Shown: positions 1-9,961, counted from the first letter of the stretch. The stretch is 64,000 bases of DNA from Cohaesibacter haloalkalitolerans (GCF_003574655.1 NZ_QNUM01000002.1:496001-560000), one strand, 5' to 3'. The notes: a model not told the origin generated them from the sequence alone. Made by a program: numbers and translations.

Positions 1-652
1 TCAGAGCGGTTGAGCGACCATTGGCCGAGAGCATGGCAATGAGATCTGAGAGCTGCTGGGACTGCAGGGCGAGGATCTGGTTGCCCGCCTGTGTTGCCTG
101 TAGCGCACCGGTGGCGCTCTGGCTTTGTCCAACCAGCGAAGACATTTCGGATCGGTTGCTGTCGATGTTGGAGACAACACCGGCCTGAACGCGCATGGCG
201 TCCTGAAGTCCGGCAACCGTATTCTCCCAGCGGGTTCGTGCTTCGGTGATAAGCTCTGCGTCCGTTGCCGAGATTTCTATGTCGCCATAGCGTGAGGTGA
301 AGGCGTCATCGATGGCATTCACATCGAAGGCGATATTCTGGGCGTCATTCAGAAGCTGCTGGGTCTGCTGCAGGCTTTGCTGCAATTGCTGCAAAGAGGA
401 ATGGGACAGACTGGTGAGATTGCGGGCCTGATTGATCAGCATCTGCGCTTCATTCTGAAGGGACGTGATCTGATTGTTTATCTGCTCGAGCGCCCGTGCC
501 GCCTGCAGGACATTCTGCCCATAATTGGTCGGGTCATAAACGATCCAGGCTGCGGAAACGGTTGGCACCAGAAGCGCGGGCACCACGACAGGAGCCGTCA
601 TCAGAGCGGTTGCCAATCGTAGCGCAATTGTTCGGGATGTTCGAATGGTCAT
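1..652 (-). CDS. trbJ: TrbJ, conjugal transfer protein (partial, C-terminus off the window)
   Basis: TrbJ is a periplasmic, VirB5-like part of the P-type mating-pair apparatus. The first 217 codons are visible. They open with a signal peptide (hydrophobic run to about residue 34, ending VSAA), then the family hallmark WIVYDPTNYGQNVLQAARAL, then a long Gln-rich coiled coil (about residues 50-100) and a helical C-terminal part. The ATG overlaps the trbE stop codon (TGATG), so the two are translationally coupled. The gene runs off the left edge, and trbL, trbF, trbG and trbI would be expected beyond it. The identification rests on the conserved N-terminal motif and on the trbB-C-D-E-J order. Confidence 0.9.
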   Translation of the reverse strand, partial: MTIRTSRTIALRLATALMTAPVVVPALLVPTVSAAWIVYDPTNYGQNVLQAARALEQINNQITSLQNEAQMLINQARNLTSLSHSSLQQLQQSLQQTQQLLNDAQNIAFDVNAIDDAFTSRYGDIEISATDAELITEARTRWENTVAGLQDAMRVQAGVVSNIDSNRSEMSSLVGQSQSATGALQATQAGNQILALQSQQLSDLIAMLSANGRSTAL

Positions 653-3147
653 CAGTGCCCTTCCTTGTCATTTGGGTTGCGGGATGTGCGGGAGATATTG
701 GTGAGATCAGGAATGAGGTCGGCCGCCCAATCGAGCTTGCGAAGACGCAGCCAGGCTTGCAGAAACCCATTCCGCCCGACTTGGCCGAAGAGTCGGTCAA
801 TATCGGCTTGAGCGGACTTGGAAGAAGCGGCGCAGAGGGCGAGACCTATTTCGCTCAAGCCCAAATCGAAAAGCCGGTTGCCGCGTCTGGACTGGCAATA
901 ATAGTCCTGCTTCGGCGTGGCTCGAGCGAGGATTTCGATCTGCCTGTCATTAAGACCGAAGCGCCGATAGATGGCCGTGATCTGGGGTTCAACGGCGCGC
1001 TCATTGGGTAGCAACAGCCGGGTTGGGCAGCTTTCGATGATGGCGTTGGCAATGGCACTGCCGTCAATATCGGAGAGGCTTTGCGTTGCGAAGACGACGC
1101 TGGCGTTCTTTTTCCGCAGCGTCTTCAACCATTCCCGCAACTGACCGGCGAAGGCATCATCATCAAGCACCAACCATCCCTCGTCGATAATCAGCAAGGT
1201 CGGGCGACCATCAAGACGATCGCCAATGCGGTGAAAGAGATAGGACAGGACTGCGGGGGCTGCGCCGGTGTCGATCAAGCCTTCAATCTCGAAAGCCTGC
1301 ACATCCATGGTTCCGAGTTCTTCACTCTCCCCATCAAGGAGATGACCATAGGCCCCTCCGATGCAATAGGGCCGCAAGGCCTGCTTGAGATCGTTGGATT
1401 GGAGCAGGACGCTCAAGCCGGTAAGGGTGCGTTCTTCGACGGGTGCGGATGCCAGAGAGGTCAAAGCGGTCCAGAGATATTCCTTCACTTCCGGAGTGAT
1501 CTCGAGGCGCTCACGCGCGAGGATCGCGACGATCCAGTCGGCTGCCCAAGCCCGCTCATAGGTGTCATGAATGGCTTTTAGGGGTTGGAGAGCAATGGGC
1601 GTTTCCGGTTTTGTTGCCAGGCTTCCGCCCAGATCATGCCAATCGCCTCCCATGGCAAGGCTTGCCACCCGGATGGATCCACCAAAGTCAAAGGCGAAAA
1701 CTTGTGAGCCCTGATAGCGACGAAACTGCAGGGCCATCAGGGCGAGGAGCACTGACTTGCCTGCACCCGTTGGCCCGACGACGAGCGTATGACCGACATC
1801 GCCGACATGAAGGGAAAGCCGAAACGGTGTGCTGCCCTCGGTCTTGCCGTAGAGCAATGGGGGCGCAGCGAGATGATCGTTCCGTTCCGGCCCCGCCCAT
1901 ACGGCAGACAACGGAATCATGTGCGCGAGATTGAGGGTCGAGATTGGCGGTTGCCTGACATTGGCATAGGTGTGACCGGGCAAACTTCCAAGCCAGGCAT
2001 CCACGGCGTTGAGGGTTTCGGTTTTGGCGACGAAATCCCTTCCCTGAATGACCTTCTCTACCAGTCGAAGCTTTTCTTCCGCAGCATTGGGGTCCGCATC
2101 CCAGACGGTGATGGTTGCCGTGACATAGGCAACTCCGGCAATATCGCTACCCAACTCCTGCAGCGCCATATCGGCGTCAGCCGCTTTGTTGGCAGCATCG
2201 GTATCGACCAATGCCGATTGCTCGTTGGTCATCACTTCGCGGAGAATGGCAGCAATGCTCTTGCGCTTGGCAAACCATTGCCTGCGGATTCGTGTGACGA
2301 GGCGAGTTGCTTCAGTCTTATCGAGAAGGATTGCCCGTGTGCTCCAACGATAGGCAAAGGACAACCGGTTGAGTTCATCAAGAATGCCGGGCGTGGTCGC
2401 GGTTGGGAAACCGGTGATCGTGAGGATCCGCAGATGCTGGTCACCGAGGCGCGGCTCCAGACCTCCCGTCAAAGCCTGATCGGCGAGCAAGGCATCGAGA
2501 TAGATCGGCACCTCCGGAACACGAACGGGATGCCGGTTGGTTGAGACGGTGGAATGGAGATAGGACAGGGTTTCGGCGTCGTCGAGCCAGCGGCATTCGG
2601 GCATGAAGCCATCCATGAGGGCCAGAATGCGATTGGTGCGATCCATGAAACTGCGCAACAGCTCGTGCGGATTGACGCCAGTTTGCTCGCGGCCTTCATA
2701 AAACCAACCTTCTGTCCGGCTGGCATCCTCCGCCGGGGGCTGCCAGAGAAGGGTCAGGAGATAGTCCGTGACAAAATGCTCCCTGCCCGTATGATTTCGC
2801 CCTGTGCCTTGCCCCTCGCCTTCAAAATCTGCCTTGCGCTCGGCATCGACCAGAGCCGAGGCGGCGTCGGGGAAAAGGCTGTCCGGATAGGCTGAAGAGG
2901 GATTGCGCTGCGCTTCAACGAAAATGCTCCAGCCGGAGCCGAGACGACGGAAGGCATTGTTGATGCGGGCAGATACGGCAACCAGCTCGGCTGCCACTGC
3001 TGAGTCCAGATCCGGCCCCCGAAACTTTGCGCTTCGCTGAAAGCTCCCATCCTTGTTGAGCACCACGCCAGCCTCGACCAGCGCGGCCCATGGCAGATAG
3101 TCCGCAAGCCTGATGTTTCGGGTTTGGTATTCGGCAAGGTTCATCAT
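652..3147 (-). CDS. trbE: TrbE, VirB4-family conjugation ATPase
   Basis: Cytoplasmic/inner-membrane ATPase that powers pilus assembly and substrate transfer in the Trb type IV secretion system. At 831 aa it has normal family length. The Walker A motif GPTGAGKS lies at residues 458-465, and a Walker B stretch LLIIDEGW falls in the C-terminal RecA-like domain. The N-terminal half carries the CagE/TrbE/VirB4 domain. The start is one of two adjacent Met codons 13 bases after trbD stops. The stop overlaps the trbJ start. It is intact and sits in the canonical trbBCDEJ order. Confidence 0.95.
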   Translation of the reverse strand: MMNLAEYQTRNIRLADYLPWAALVEAGVVLNKDGSFQRSAKFRGPDLDSAVAAELVAVSARINNAFRRLGSGWSIFVEAQRNPSSAYPDSLFPDAASALVDAERKADFEGEGQGTGRNHTGREHFVTDYLLTLLWQPPAEDASRTEGWFYEGREQTGVNPHELLRSFMDRTNRILALMDGFMPECRWLDDAETLSYLHSTVSTNRHPVRVPEVPIYLDALLADQALTGGLEPRLGDQHLRILTITGFPTATTPGILDELNRLSFAYRWSTRAILLDKTEATRLVTRIRRQWFAKRKSIAAILREVMTNEQSALVDTDAANKAADADMALQELGSDIAGVAYVTATITVWDADPNAAEEKLRLVEKVIQGRDFVAKTETLNAVDAWLGSLPGHTYANVRQPPISTLNLAHMIPLSAVWAGPERNDHLAAPPLLYGKTEGSTPFRLSLHVGDVGHTLVVGPTGAGKSVLLALMALQFRRYQGSQVFAFDFGGSIRVASLAMGGDWHDLGGSLATKPETPIALQPLKAIHDTYERAWAADWIVAILARERLEITPEVKEYLWTALTSLASAPVEERTLTGLSVLLQSNDLKQALRPYCIGGAYGHLLDGESEELGTMDVQAFEIEGLIDTGAAPAVLSYLFHRIGDRLDGRPTLLIIDEGWLVLDDDAFAGQLREWLKTLRKKNASVVFATQSLSDIDGSAIANAIIESCPTRLLLPNERAVEPQITAIYRRFGLNDRQIEILARATPKQDYYCQSRRGNRLFDLGLSEIGLALCAASSKSAQADIDRLFGQVGRNGFLQAWLRLRKLDWAADLIPDLTNISRTSRNPNDKEGH

Positions 3148-3159
3148 CGCAAGGTTCCG

Positions 3160-3441
3160 TCAAACAGTGAGATGCGCTGGAATGCGCAAATGTTGGCGAC
3201 CGACATCGACAAAGAGCGGGTCTCGCTTTGCAGCCCAGACCGCCAGAAAATGGCCGATCGCCCAAATGAGAAGACCTACCAGCCAGAGGCGCAGACCAAG
3301 ACCCATGGCTCCAGCGAGCGTTCCATTGAGGATGGCGATGGAACGGGGTGCCCCACCGAGCAGGATCTGTTCGGTCAAGGCCCGATGGACGGGAATGGAA
3401 AAGCCTGGCACGGCATCAAGCTGTTCGAAGGCACTGGCCAT
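3160..3441 (-). CDS. trbD: TrbD, VirB3-like inner-membrane protein
   Basis: Short (93 aa) VirB3-family protein of the conjugation channel. A Pro/Arg-rich N-terminal segment (VPGFSIPVHRALTEQILLGG) matches TrbD. It is followed by hydrophobic segments at about residues 35-50 and 52-70 that should span the inner membrane, and then by a short soluble tail. The start codon overlaps the trbC stop (TGATG), which indicates coupling. The family is assigned from the N-terminal motif, size, membrane topology and position between trbC and trbE. Confidence 0.9.
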   Translation of the reverse strand: MASAFEQLDAVPGFSIPVHRALTEQILLGGAPRSIAILNGTLAGAMGLGLRLWLVGLLIWAIGHFLAVWAAKRDPLFVDVGRQHLRIPAHLTV

Positions 3442-3773
3442 CAGACAAGCGCTCCGCCGCCGAAAGAAAAGAAAGACAGAAAGAAGCTGGAAGCGGCAAA
3501 GGCGATGGATAGGCCAAAGACGATCTGGATCAGTCGCCGGAAACCACCTGAGCTGTCGCCAAATGCCAGCGTCAGGCCGGTCACAATGATGATGATGACC
3601 GCAATGATTTTGGCGACCGGCCCCTCCACGGATTCAAGGATGGACTCAAGGGGAGCCTCCCATGGCATGGAAGAGCCGGCCGCCCTTGCTGCGGGGACAA
3701 GCAGCAAAGCGGAGAAAACGGAAGAAGCAAATATGGTCGCACATCTGCGAGCGGACAGAAATTGGGGGATCAT
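3441..3773 (-). CDS. trbC: TrbC, VirB2-like conjugative pilin precursor
   Basis: Small (110 aa) major pilin of the P-type conjugative pilus. It has a signal peptide (FASSVFSALLLVPAARAAG, cleavage near residue 31) and two hydrophobic helices at about residues 52-70 and 80-103, the usual VirB2/TrbC layout. In this family the processed subunit may be cyclised by the TraF peptidase, and a traF gene is present at 14.9-15.4 kb. The ORF overlaps the trbB stop by 4 bases (ATGA) and the trbD start by 1. Confidence 0.92.
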   Translation of the reverse strand: MIPQFLSARRCATIFASSVFSALLLVPAARAAGSSMPWEAPLESILESVEGPVAKIIAVIIIIVTGLTLAFGDSSGGFRRLIQIVFGLSIAFAASSFFLSFFSFGGGALV

Positions 3774-4774
3774 GCGCGATCTCCTTTTTTATGGAAGGCT
3801 GAGGTGATGTGGTAGGAGCCGTCGGATTGCAGGCCATTAACGCGGGCGAGCTCGACCAACCGGCGGGCTGAACCACGTCCAGAGAGGACTGCGACAAGAT
3901 CGATGGTTTCCGCAATGAGGGCGCGTGGAACGGTCACAACGGTTTCCTGAATGAGCTGTTCCAGACGATGGAGCGCGCCAAGCCCGGATCCGGCGTGAAT
4001 GGTGCCGATGCCACCGGGATGTCCGGTTCCCCATGCCTTGAGCAGATCGAGTGCTTCTGGCCCTCTGACCTCTCCGATAGGGATCCGGTCAGGACGCAGC
4101 CGAAGGGACGAGCGCACCAGATCCGAGAGGGAGGCCACACCATCCTTGGTTCGCATGGCGACAAGGTTGGGAGCGGCGCATTGCAATTCGCGGGTGTCTT
4201 CGATGATGACAACGCGATCGGCCTCTTTGGCAACCTCGGCCAGAAGCGCATTCGTCAGGGTCGTCTTGCCGGTCGATGTGCCACCGGCAACGAGAATATT
4301 GGCTCTCGAGCGGACCGCATTGCGCAGGATGTCGGCTTGCCAGTCTTCCATGATGGATTGGCTGACATAGTCATCGAGCGTGAAGATCGCAACGGCGGGT
4401 TTGCGGATTGCAAAGGTCGGCGCTGAGACCACGGGTGGAAGCAAGCCTTCGAAACGCTCACCACTTTCGGGGAGTTCTGCCGAAACACGTGGACTGCGGG
4501 CATGAACCTCTGCCCCGACATGATGGGCAACCAGTCGGATGATCCGCTCACCATCTTCAGCGGACAGGATTTCCCCTGTATCGGCAAGGCCCTCGGACAG
4601 TCGATCAACCCAGATGTGACCATCCGGGTTCAGCATCACTTCGATGATCCTGTCATCGCGAAGATGATGCGCAATGGCTGGCCCAAGGGCGGATCGCAGC
4701 ATCCGCGCACCGCGTGCAACTGTTTGGCTCTCAGGCTTTGCAACAGCCTCGGATTGTGCGTGATTTCCTGTCAT
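3770..4774 (-). CDS. trbB: TrbB, VirB11-family traffic ATPase
   Basis: Hexameric cytoplasmic ATPase (VirB11/PulE superfamily) that energises pilus biogenesis and DNA transfer. Walker A GGTSTGKT lies near residue 165. [12 protein letters not shown] Asp/Glu box follows, then the His box [14 protein letters not shown]. The N-terminal domain carries the usual [13 protein letters not shown] motif. The start was taken at the ATG preceded by a purine-rich stretch; a TTG five codons upstream would add MSGAS and is also possible. It is the first gene of the trbB-C-D-E-J run. The 169 bases upstream, before the CopG-type gene, contain no gene. Confidence 0.95.
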   Translation of the reverse strand: MTGNHAQSEAVAKPESQTVARGARMLRSALGPAIAHHLRDDRIIEVMLNPDGHIWVDRLSEGLADTGEILSAEDGERIIRLVAHHVGAEVHARSPRVSAELPESGERFEGLLPPVVSAPTFAIRKPAVAIFTLDDYVSQSIMEDWQADILRNAVRSRANILVAGGTSTGKTTLTNALLAEVAKEADRVVIIEDTRELQCAAPNLVAMRTKDGVASLSDLVRSSLRLRPDRIPIGEVRGPEALDLLKAWGTGHPGGIGTIHAGSGLGALHRLEQLIQETVVTVPRALIAETIDLVAVLSGRGSARRLVELARVNGLQSDGSYHITSAFHKKGDRA

Positions 4775-4943
4775 GCTTGCCCCGCTCAAGGCGAGGCATA
4801 CCCTTTGCGCCTCGCGTCGGGGTCAATTAAGAAAACCGGATTGAGCGGCAAGACAATAGCCTTTTCCCTGAATGCGGGGATGGGCGAGAAGCGACGGCAA
4901 ATGGGATAGGCTTGAAACAGCAGCTCAAGCCATAACTGTTATC

Positions 4944-5420
4944 TCAGAGCTCACTGTCGTCATTCTGATTCTGACTCCCGTCCATAGCTTCATCGGGCAG
5001 GTCAAAGCCTGGTTCTGCCGGGATGTCGAATGAAACCTCTCGCAGGAAACGATCACCCTTGGCTATTCTGCGACCAAGATTCTGCATGAAGGCGTCAAAG
5101 CGTTCTGCTCCCTGTGCCCGAGCTGACGCCTTGGCATTGTCGGGCAAAGGAGGTGTCACCGATAGCCAGAAGCGGATGAAGAGAGACATGGTCTCGCCGA
5201 GAATGGCAACGTCCTGCTCCAACCCTCCGATCTGCCTCCCTACCCTGTCGAGCCGACGGGAGAGTGCTGCTTCCATATGCTCGGCGCTGTCGCCAGAAAG
5301 AAAGGAAGACACGGCGGCTTCGATCACCGCCGATTTGGAAACATTGCGTCGCATCGCCAAGGCTTCAACTTGGCTCAGCAATTTGGGATCGAAATAGACA
5401 TTCATGCGGGTTCGTTTCAT
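4944..5420 (-). CDS. CopG-family ribbon-helix-helix protein of the tra locus
   Basis: A 158-aa protein whose first 45 residues (RTRMNVYFDPKLLSQVEALA, then a helix) form a ribbon-helix-helix DNA-binding domain of the CopG/Arc type. The remainder is helical, with a hydrophobic stretch near residue 80 (LFIRFWLSV) and an acidic Asn/Asp-rich tail. The gene lies 10 bases downstream of traG and ahead of trbB. Alphaproteobacterial elements of this kind keep a CopG-like protein in exactly this position, probably as a repressor or relaxosome accessory factor. That role is inferred from the domain and the position. Confidence 0.8.
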   Translation of the reverse strand: MKRTRMNVYFDPKLLSQVEALAMRRNVSKSAVIEAAVSSFLSGDSAEHMEAALSRRLDRVGRQIGGLEQDVAILGETMSLFIRFWLSVTPPLPDNAKASARAQGAERFDAFMQNLGRRIAKGDRFLREVSFDIPAEPGFDLPDEAMDGSQNQNDDSEL

Positions 5421-5430
5421 GCAAGCCTTC

Positions 5431-7431
5431 CTATAGCTCGATACCGTCGTCGGGGTTCATGGAGGCCTGCCGTGCAATCATCCGAGTAAATTGGCGCATG
5501 GATTGCCGCAAGGATCTTGCCTTGATGGCTTCGCTATCGGGTTCATCATCGAGAATGTCGAATTCATGAGAGGCAGGCTGTGTTGGCGACATGATCTCTT
5601 CGTGCTGTGGCAACTCCGGCTCACGCCTTATGCCTGCATTAGCCCCATCCTCTTCGCCGACGGAGTTGGCGCTTCCTCCCAGCACACCCGGAGCCTTGAT
5701 CACGTGACCAGCCCATGCACCATCGCTGGATCCGTTCGCATCAAAGCGATGGCTCATATCTGGAGGAGAAAGAAGCCGTTCAGTGAAGCGAACATCCTCA
5801 TAATAGCGGACCTTTCTTGCCCTGATGGGGGGCGTTCCCGCGAGCATGACGATTTCATCGGCGGGCGGCAATTGCATGACCTCGCCGGGCGTCAGAAGCG
5901 GTCGGGCGGTTTCCTGCCGAGACACCATCAGATGTCCGAGCCATGGTGCGAGCCTGTGACCGGCATAGTTGGTTGAATCGCGCAACTCGGTTGCTGTTCC
6001 CAGGGCATCGCTGATGCGTTTGGCCGTTCGCTCGTCATTGCTGGCGAAGGCGACCCGGACATGGCAATTATCGAGAATGGCATTATTCTGCCCATAGGCC
6101 CGTTCAATCTGGTTGAGAGACTGGGCGATCAGAAAGGACTTGAGGCCATAGCCTGCCATGAAGGCAAGAGCCGATTCAAAGAAGTCGAGCCTTCCGAGTG
6201 CCGGGAATTCATCAAGCATCAGGAGCAGTCGATGGCGCTTGCCCGCGCTCTCGAGCTCCTCTGTAAGGCGGCGTCCTATCTGGTTGAGAATGAGCCGGAT
6301 GAGAGGCTTGGTTCGATTGATGTCCGATGGGGGCACGACGAGATAGAGGCTGACCGGTTTGTCAGCACTGACGAGATCGGCGATGTGCCAGTCACATCGG
6401 GAGGTCACTGTGGCAACGACGGGATCTCGATAGAGCCCCAGGAACGACATGGCGGTACTGAGGACACCGGAGCGCTCATTTTCGGATTTGTTGAGAAGCT
6501 CTCTTGCGGCTGATGCAACAACCGGGTGGGTCCCGGCATCTCCGAGATGCGGCGTTGTCATCATGGCATGGAGTGTCGTCTCAACTGTCCTTCGTGGATC
6601 GGAAAGGAAGTTTGCAACACCTGCGAGAGTCTTGTCGGCTTCCGCGTAGAGCACATGCAGGATGGTGCCGACCAGAAGGGAATGGCTGGTTTTCTCCCAG
6701 TGATTGCGCTTGTCGAGACTGCCTTCTGGGTCGACGAGGATATCGGCGATATTCTGGATATCCCGGACTTCCCATTCACCCTTCCGCACCTCGAGCAGAG
6801 GATTATAGGCGGAAGAATTGGGGTTGGTCGGATCAAACAGCAGGACACGGCCATGCCTCGCGCGAAAGCCTGCGGTCAGGTTCCAGTTTTCTCCCTTAAT
6901 GTCATGGATCACTGAGCTTCCGGGCCATGTCAGCAAAGTCGGGATGACCAGGCCCACGCCCTTGCCGCTTCGGGTTGGCGCGAAGCAGAGGACATGCTCG
7001 GGTCCGTCATGGCGTAGATAGCCCTTGTCATGGTGGCCAAGGATAACGCCATCTGGATCAAGCAAGCCTGCTGCGTATATTTCTTCGTCTCTTGCCCATC
7101 GTGCCGAGCCATATGTTGCGACCTCGTGACTTTCTCGCGCCCGCATGATTGCCATGAGGATGGCAATGCCAATCGACAATATGCCGCCCGATGCTGCGAT
7201 CAGAGCGCCTTCAACAAAGATGTCGGGAGCATAGGCGTCGAAGGTGAACCACCACCAGAAGAAGCTGGGTGGATAGTGGATCGGCCAATCGCCTAGCCTA
7301 AACCAAGGGCTTCCAAGCTGGATCTGGAACCCCAACCGCCAGGCTGTCCATTGGGTCGCCAGCCAGACCATCATCAGAATGACCGCAAGGACGAGCGCAA
7401 TCTGGCCCCAGAGAATACGGCTGCCACGCAT
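5431..7431 (-). CDS. traG: TraG, VirD4-type coupling protein
   Basis: Inner-membrane ATPase that docks the relaxase-DNA complex onto the type IV secretion channel. It has two N-terminal membrane segments (about residues 8-25 and 75-95), a Walker A APTRSGKG at 151-158, and a Walker B LLLMLDEFPALGRL in the second half. Length (666 aa) is usual for the TraG/TraD/VirD4 family. The C-terminal tail after about residue 560 is acidic and low in complexity. The gene is followed at 10 bases by the CopG-type gene and then trbB. Confidence 0.96.
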   Translation of the reverse strand: MRGSRILWGQIALVLAVILMMVWLATQWTAWRLGFQIQLGSPWFRLGDWPIHYPPSFFWWWFTFDAYAPDIFVEGALIAASGGILSIGIAILMAIMRARESHEVATYGSARWARDEEIYAAGLLDPDGVILGHHDKGYLRHDGPEHVLCFAPTRSGKGVGLVIPTLLTWPGSSVIHDIKGENWNLTAGFRARHGRVLLFDPTNPNSSAYNPLLEVRKGEWEVRDIQNIADILVDPEGSLDKRNHWEKTSHSLLVGTILHVLYAEADKTLAGVANFLSDPRRTVETTLHAMMTTPHLGDAGTHPVVASAARELLNKSENERSGVLSTAMSFLGLYRDPVVATVTSRCDWHIADLVSADKPVSLYLVVPPSDINRTKPLIRLILNQIGRRLTEELESAGKRHRLLLMLDEFPALGRLDFFESALAFMAGYGLKSFLIAQSLNQIERAYGQNNAILDNCHVRVAFASNDERTAKRISDALGTATELRDSTNYAGHRLAPWLGHLMVSRQETARPLLTPGEVMQLPPADEIVMLAGTPPIRARKVRYYEDVRFTERLLSPPDMSHRFDANGSSDGAWAGHVIKAPGVLGGSANSVGEEDGANAGIRREPELPQHEEIMSPTQPASHEFDILDDEPDSEAIKARSLRQSMRQFTRMIARQASMNPDDGIEL

Positions 7432-7575
7432 GAAGGCTCCTCAGAAAAAGAAAGAGTTTCCAAAGAAGCAGCTACGGTCATGCCCTTGGCAAGAGTGGTC
7501 GCGAGTTGAGCGAAGAAACGGATAGGCCAGAGGGCAAACCGGACAAACTCGCAGAACGCCTGCGTTCAGAGATTT

Positions 7576-8523
7576 CTATGGGTCTGTCTTGTCCGGATCC
7601 ATATTCATCGCGAGTTTGAGCAATCGAGACATGGCAGGGTTGTGATTGTTTGGCGACCAGACGACGGAGAAAGTGATCTGGTCGGTTTCGTCATGGATGG
7701 GTTTGAAGACAACATCGCGGGCTCTCAACAAAGAGGCTTCCTTGAGAAACAGCGAAATGCCACATCCAGCTTCGATCATTGAGAGCAAAGTGCCATAGCC
7801 AATTTTCAATTTGAGGATTTCGGGTATGGGCCAACGGCCCATGGACCGTGCGATGATCAGATCATGGATCTGAGGACCTGTGCCTCCGCGCCGAGTAAGG
7901 AAGGTCTGCTGCGCCAGATCCTTCCATGTGATTTGCTTCTGGGTCGTAAGTGGGTGGCCAAGAGGCAAGCCGACCAGAATTTCATCGCTCCAAATGGTGC
8001 GGGAATTGAGATCGGGGATTTCCTGATTGCAAGCCATGAAGGCAATATCGAGCTTGCCTTCCCTCAACATGAATAATGCTTCCCGTGCGGTGCCTTCGGA
8101 AATCTCGAAATGCACGAGGGGCGCTTCCTCCTTGAAGCGCTTGAACAGGCGATCGAGAAAGCCGCCGGGAACAAGGGAATAGATGCCGACACGCAAATCG
8201 GCCTTCTCCCCTCGAGCCCGGCTCCCTGCACATAGAATTGCCGCTTCCAATGTTTCCAACGCACTATCGACTTCCGCCACGAAATGACGTCCGGCTTCCG
8301 TGGGCTGAACGCCATGGGTCGAACGCTCAAAGAGCAGGATCCCCAGCTCCTGCTCCAAGTCCCTTACTCTCATGCTGACACTGGATTGGCTGACGCCGAG
8401 TGCACGCGCTGCCCCTTGAAAGCTGAGATATTCTGCGACTGCCAGTGTTTGAATGAGCGCAGTCATCGGCACCCGTTTGCCGAGAGAAATGCGGGCAAGC
8501 AGTTTGGTCCTGCCACGTTTCAT
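7576..8523 (-). CDS. LysR-family transcriptional regulator
   Basis: A 315-aa LysR regulator. The N-terminal winged HTH covers about residues 20-80 (GAARALGVSQSSVSMRVRDL), followed by the periplasmic-binding-like effector domain. The first 15-20 residues (RGRTKLLARISLGKRV) are an extra basic extension. LysR genes with such an extension are often part of the conserved end of trb clusters in alphaproteobacterial elements. Here the gene is separated from trb by traG, and it lies just downstream (20 bases) of the outer-membrane protein gene on the same strand. Ligand and targets are unknown. Confidence 0.88.
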   Translation of the reverse strand: MKRGRTKLLARISLGKRVPMTALIQTLAVAEYLSFQGAARALGVSQSSVSMRVRDLEQELGILLFERSTHGVQPTEAGRHFVAEVDSALETLEAAILCAGSRARGEKADLRVGIYSLVPGGFLDRLFKRFKEEAPLVHFEISEGTAREALFMLREGKLDIAFMACNQEIPDLNSRTIWSDEILVGLPLGHPLTTQKQITWKDLAQQTFLTRRGGTGPQIHDLIIARSMGRWPIPEILKLKIGYGTLLSMIEAGCGISLFLKEASLLRARDVVFKPIHDETDQITFSVVWSPNNHNPAMSRLLKLAMNMDPDKTDP

Positions 8524-8542
8524 AGGCGACCCTCCTGCCGAT

Positions 8543-9211
8543 CTAGAATTTCACTCCAATGCCGACATTGATGATGCTCTGGGAAGGATCGGTCGTAACG
8601 GGGGTGGAGCCGAAATTGACAGTGCTGTCCTGATAGTCGTTGTATCGGTACTCCAGTCGCCCGAAGATACTTTTTGTGAAGGCGAAGTCCAGCCCGGCAC
8701 CAAGCGTCCAGCCATGGAAGGTCATGTCTTCGTTCTGGGTGCCAGAGAAGTCGGCATTCATGCCGGTGTAGCCGCCCGACACAAAGACAAGTGCACGATC
8801 CATCGTATACCCAAGCCGCCCACGGGCGCTCCAGTTCATGCCGTTCTGGAATTTCAATCCTCCTGTTTCATAACTGGACCAGTCTTTACCTAGGTCAGCT
8901 TCAAAGCCCGCTAGAAATGAGGGTGAGAATATCCAGTTGTACCCAGCGAAACCGCCAATGCGCGCCCCTTCATGGTCATATGATGTTGAAACAACCCTTG
9001 TGAAGCCGGGGAACATCAACGGGAATGATACCTCGGCATCATTCCAGCTGTAGCCGCCGTAAGCTCCGACATATGAACCCTCCCAGAGATTGGGGGCATA
9101 GCGTTTTGCATTCTCAACGACTGGGTTAGGTGCTGGCAGATCTGCGGCAGTCGCCAGAGAAGGAACCATAAGCGCGCAAACGCCATGCATGAGGAACAAT
9201 CGTTGAAACAT
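8543..9211 (-). CDS. Outer-membrane beta-barrel protein (Omp25/RopB-like)
   Basis: An exported 8-stranded barrel candidate of 222 aa. The signal peptide runs to about residue 22 (ends SLATAADLPAP). Features typical of the Omp25/31 and OmpA-like barrel family follow: WEGSYVGAYGGYSWNDAEV near the N-terminus, alternating aromatic strands, GWTLGAGLDFAF, LEYRYNDY, and a C-terminal Phe (GIGVKF). The start was chosen at the second ATG because GGAG lies 7 bases before it. It is the last gene of an apparent operon with two heme-oxygenase-like proteins (43-50 base gaps), an unusual pairing. Confidence 0.82.
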   Translation of the reverse strand: MFQRLFLMHGVCALMVPSLATAADLPAPNPVVENAKRYAPNLWEGSYVGAYGGYSWNDAEVSFPLMFPGFTRVVSTSYDHEGARIGGFAGYNWIFSPSFLAGFEADLGKDWSSYETGGLKFQNGMNWSARGRLGYTMDRALVFVSGGYTGMNADFSGTQNEDMTFHGWTLGAGLDFAFTKSIFGRLEYRYNDYQDSTVNFGSTPVTTDPSQSIINVGIGVKF

Positions 9212-9266
9212 CTGGATCTCCATTTGATGTGAATGATGATTTTTTGAGGAATATGAATTCGGAAGT

Positions 9267-9911
9267 TCAGGAGGTCGCAGCCATCAGCAGCTTCAATCGG
9301 TGCAAAGCCTGAAAGACAGCTTCCCTCAATTCGTTGTGCTTGCAGTCAGTCCCAATGACCTTCTGTGCTGCAACAAAGACCCGACGCCATCTGGCCTGTG
9401 CTTCGCGGGTATTCCGGTGCAGGTGGATCGCCCCGAAATTCTGATCGAAGCCGATAAGGTTGGCCCGCGCACAAAGGAGAGGAGAGAAAGCCTCGACGAC
9501 CTCAGCCACCAAAATCCATCCCAAGACAGTCGACGCATTTGCCGCCGCCAAGGACGGCTGCATTGGACGGATGTCTGGAGGAGGGTTTCCAGTCAGGTCG
9601 GAGAGATCCCAAGCCAGAGCCGTCACAAGTGGGCCATTGTCGATTTCATCGAAGTGGGGCTGGAGAGAAGGCGACAAATATGCGGGCTGGAGATGCTGAC
9701 AAAACTGGTAGTAAATCCGGAGATAGCGAAGATAGTGCTCATGGCCGCCAAACAGGTTTATATCCTGAAGCAGGCCAATCAGGCTCGCTTGAATGGCCAA
9801 GACGAGATTGATGAGAAATTCGTCGTCTTTGGCAATCTGCCTGCCAGTTCCGGCAATCGTCAGCGGTATTTCCGGCGCAAACGAAACATCAAACTCATTT
9901 AGACTGGTCAT
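9267..9911 (-). CDS. Heme-oxygenase-like helical protein lacking the heme-ligand His
   Basis: A 214-aa all-helical protein. It looks like a divergent member of the heme-oxygenase (BphO/HemO) fold: a helix with the pattern HEHYLRYLRIYYQFCQHLQPAY, and later STVLGWILVAEVVEAFSPLL, which occupies the place of the LGWLYVAEGS distal-helix motif. No His is visible at the position of the proximal heme ligand near the N-terminus, so it may not degrade heme. A good ribosome site (AAGGAG, 7 bases) precedes the ATG. It lies directly after the second heme-oxygenase-like gene. Fold assignment is moderate; function is unknown. Confidence 0.6.
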   Translation of the reverse strand: MTSLNEFDVSFAPEIPLTIAGTGRQIAKDDEFLINLVLAIQASLIGLLQDINLFGGHEHYLRYLRIYYQFCQHLQPAYLSPSLQPHFDEIDNGPLVTALAWDLSDLTGNPPPDIRPMQPSLAAANASTVLGWILVAEVVEAFSPLLCARANLIGFDQNFGAIHLHRNTREAQARWRRVFVAAQKVIGTDCKHNELREAVFQALHRLKLLMAATS

Positions 9912-9961
9912 TGCTCAACTCCTTTCGAAGACAGACTTGCGTTTTGAGATCCGGAAACGCG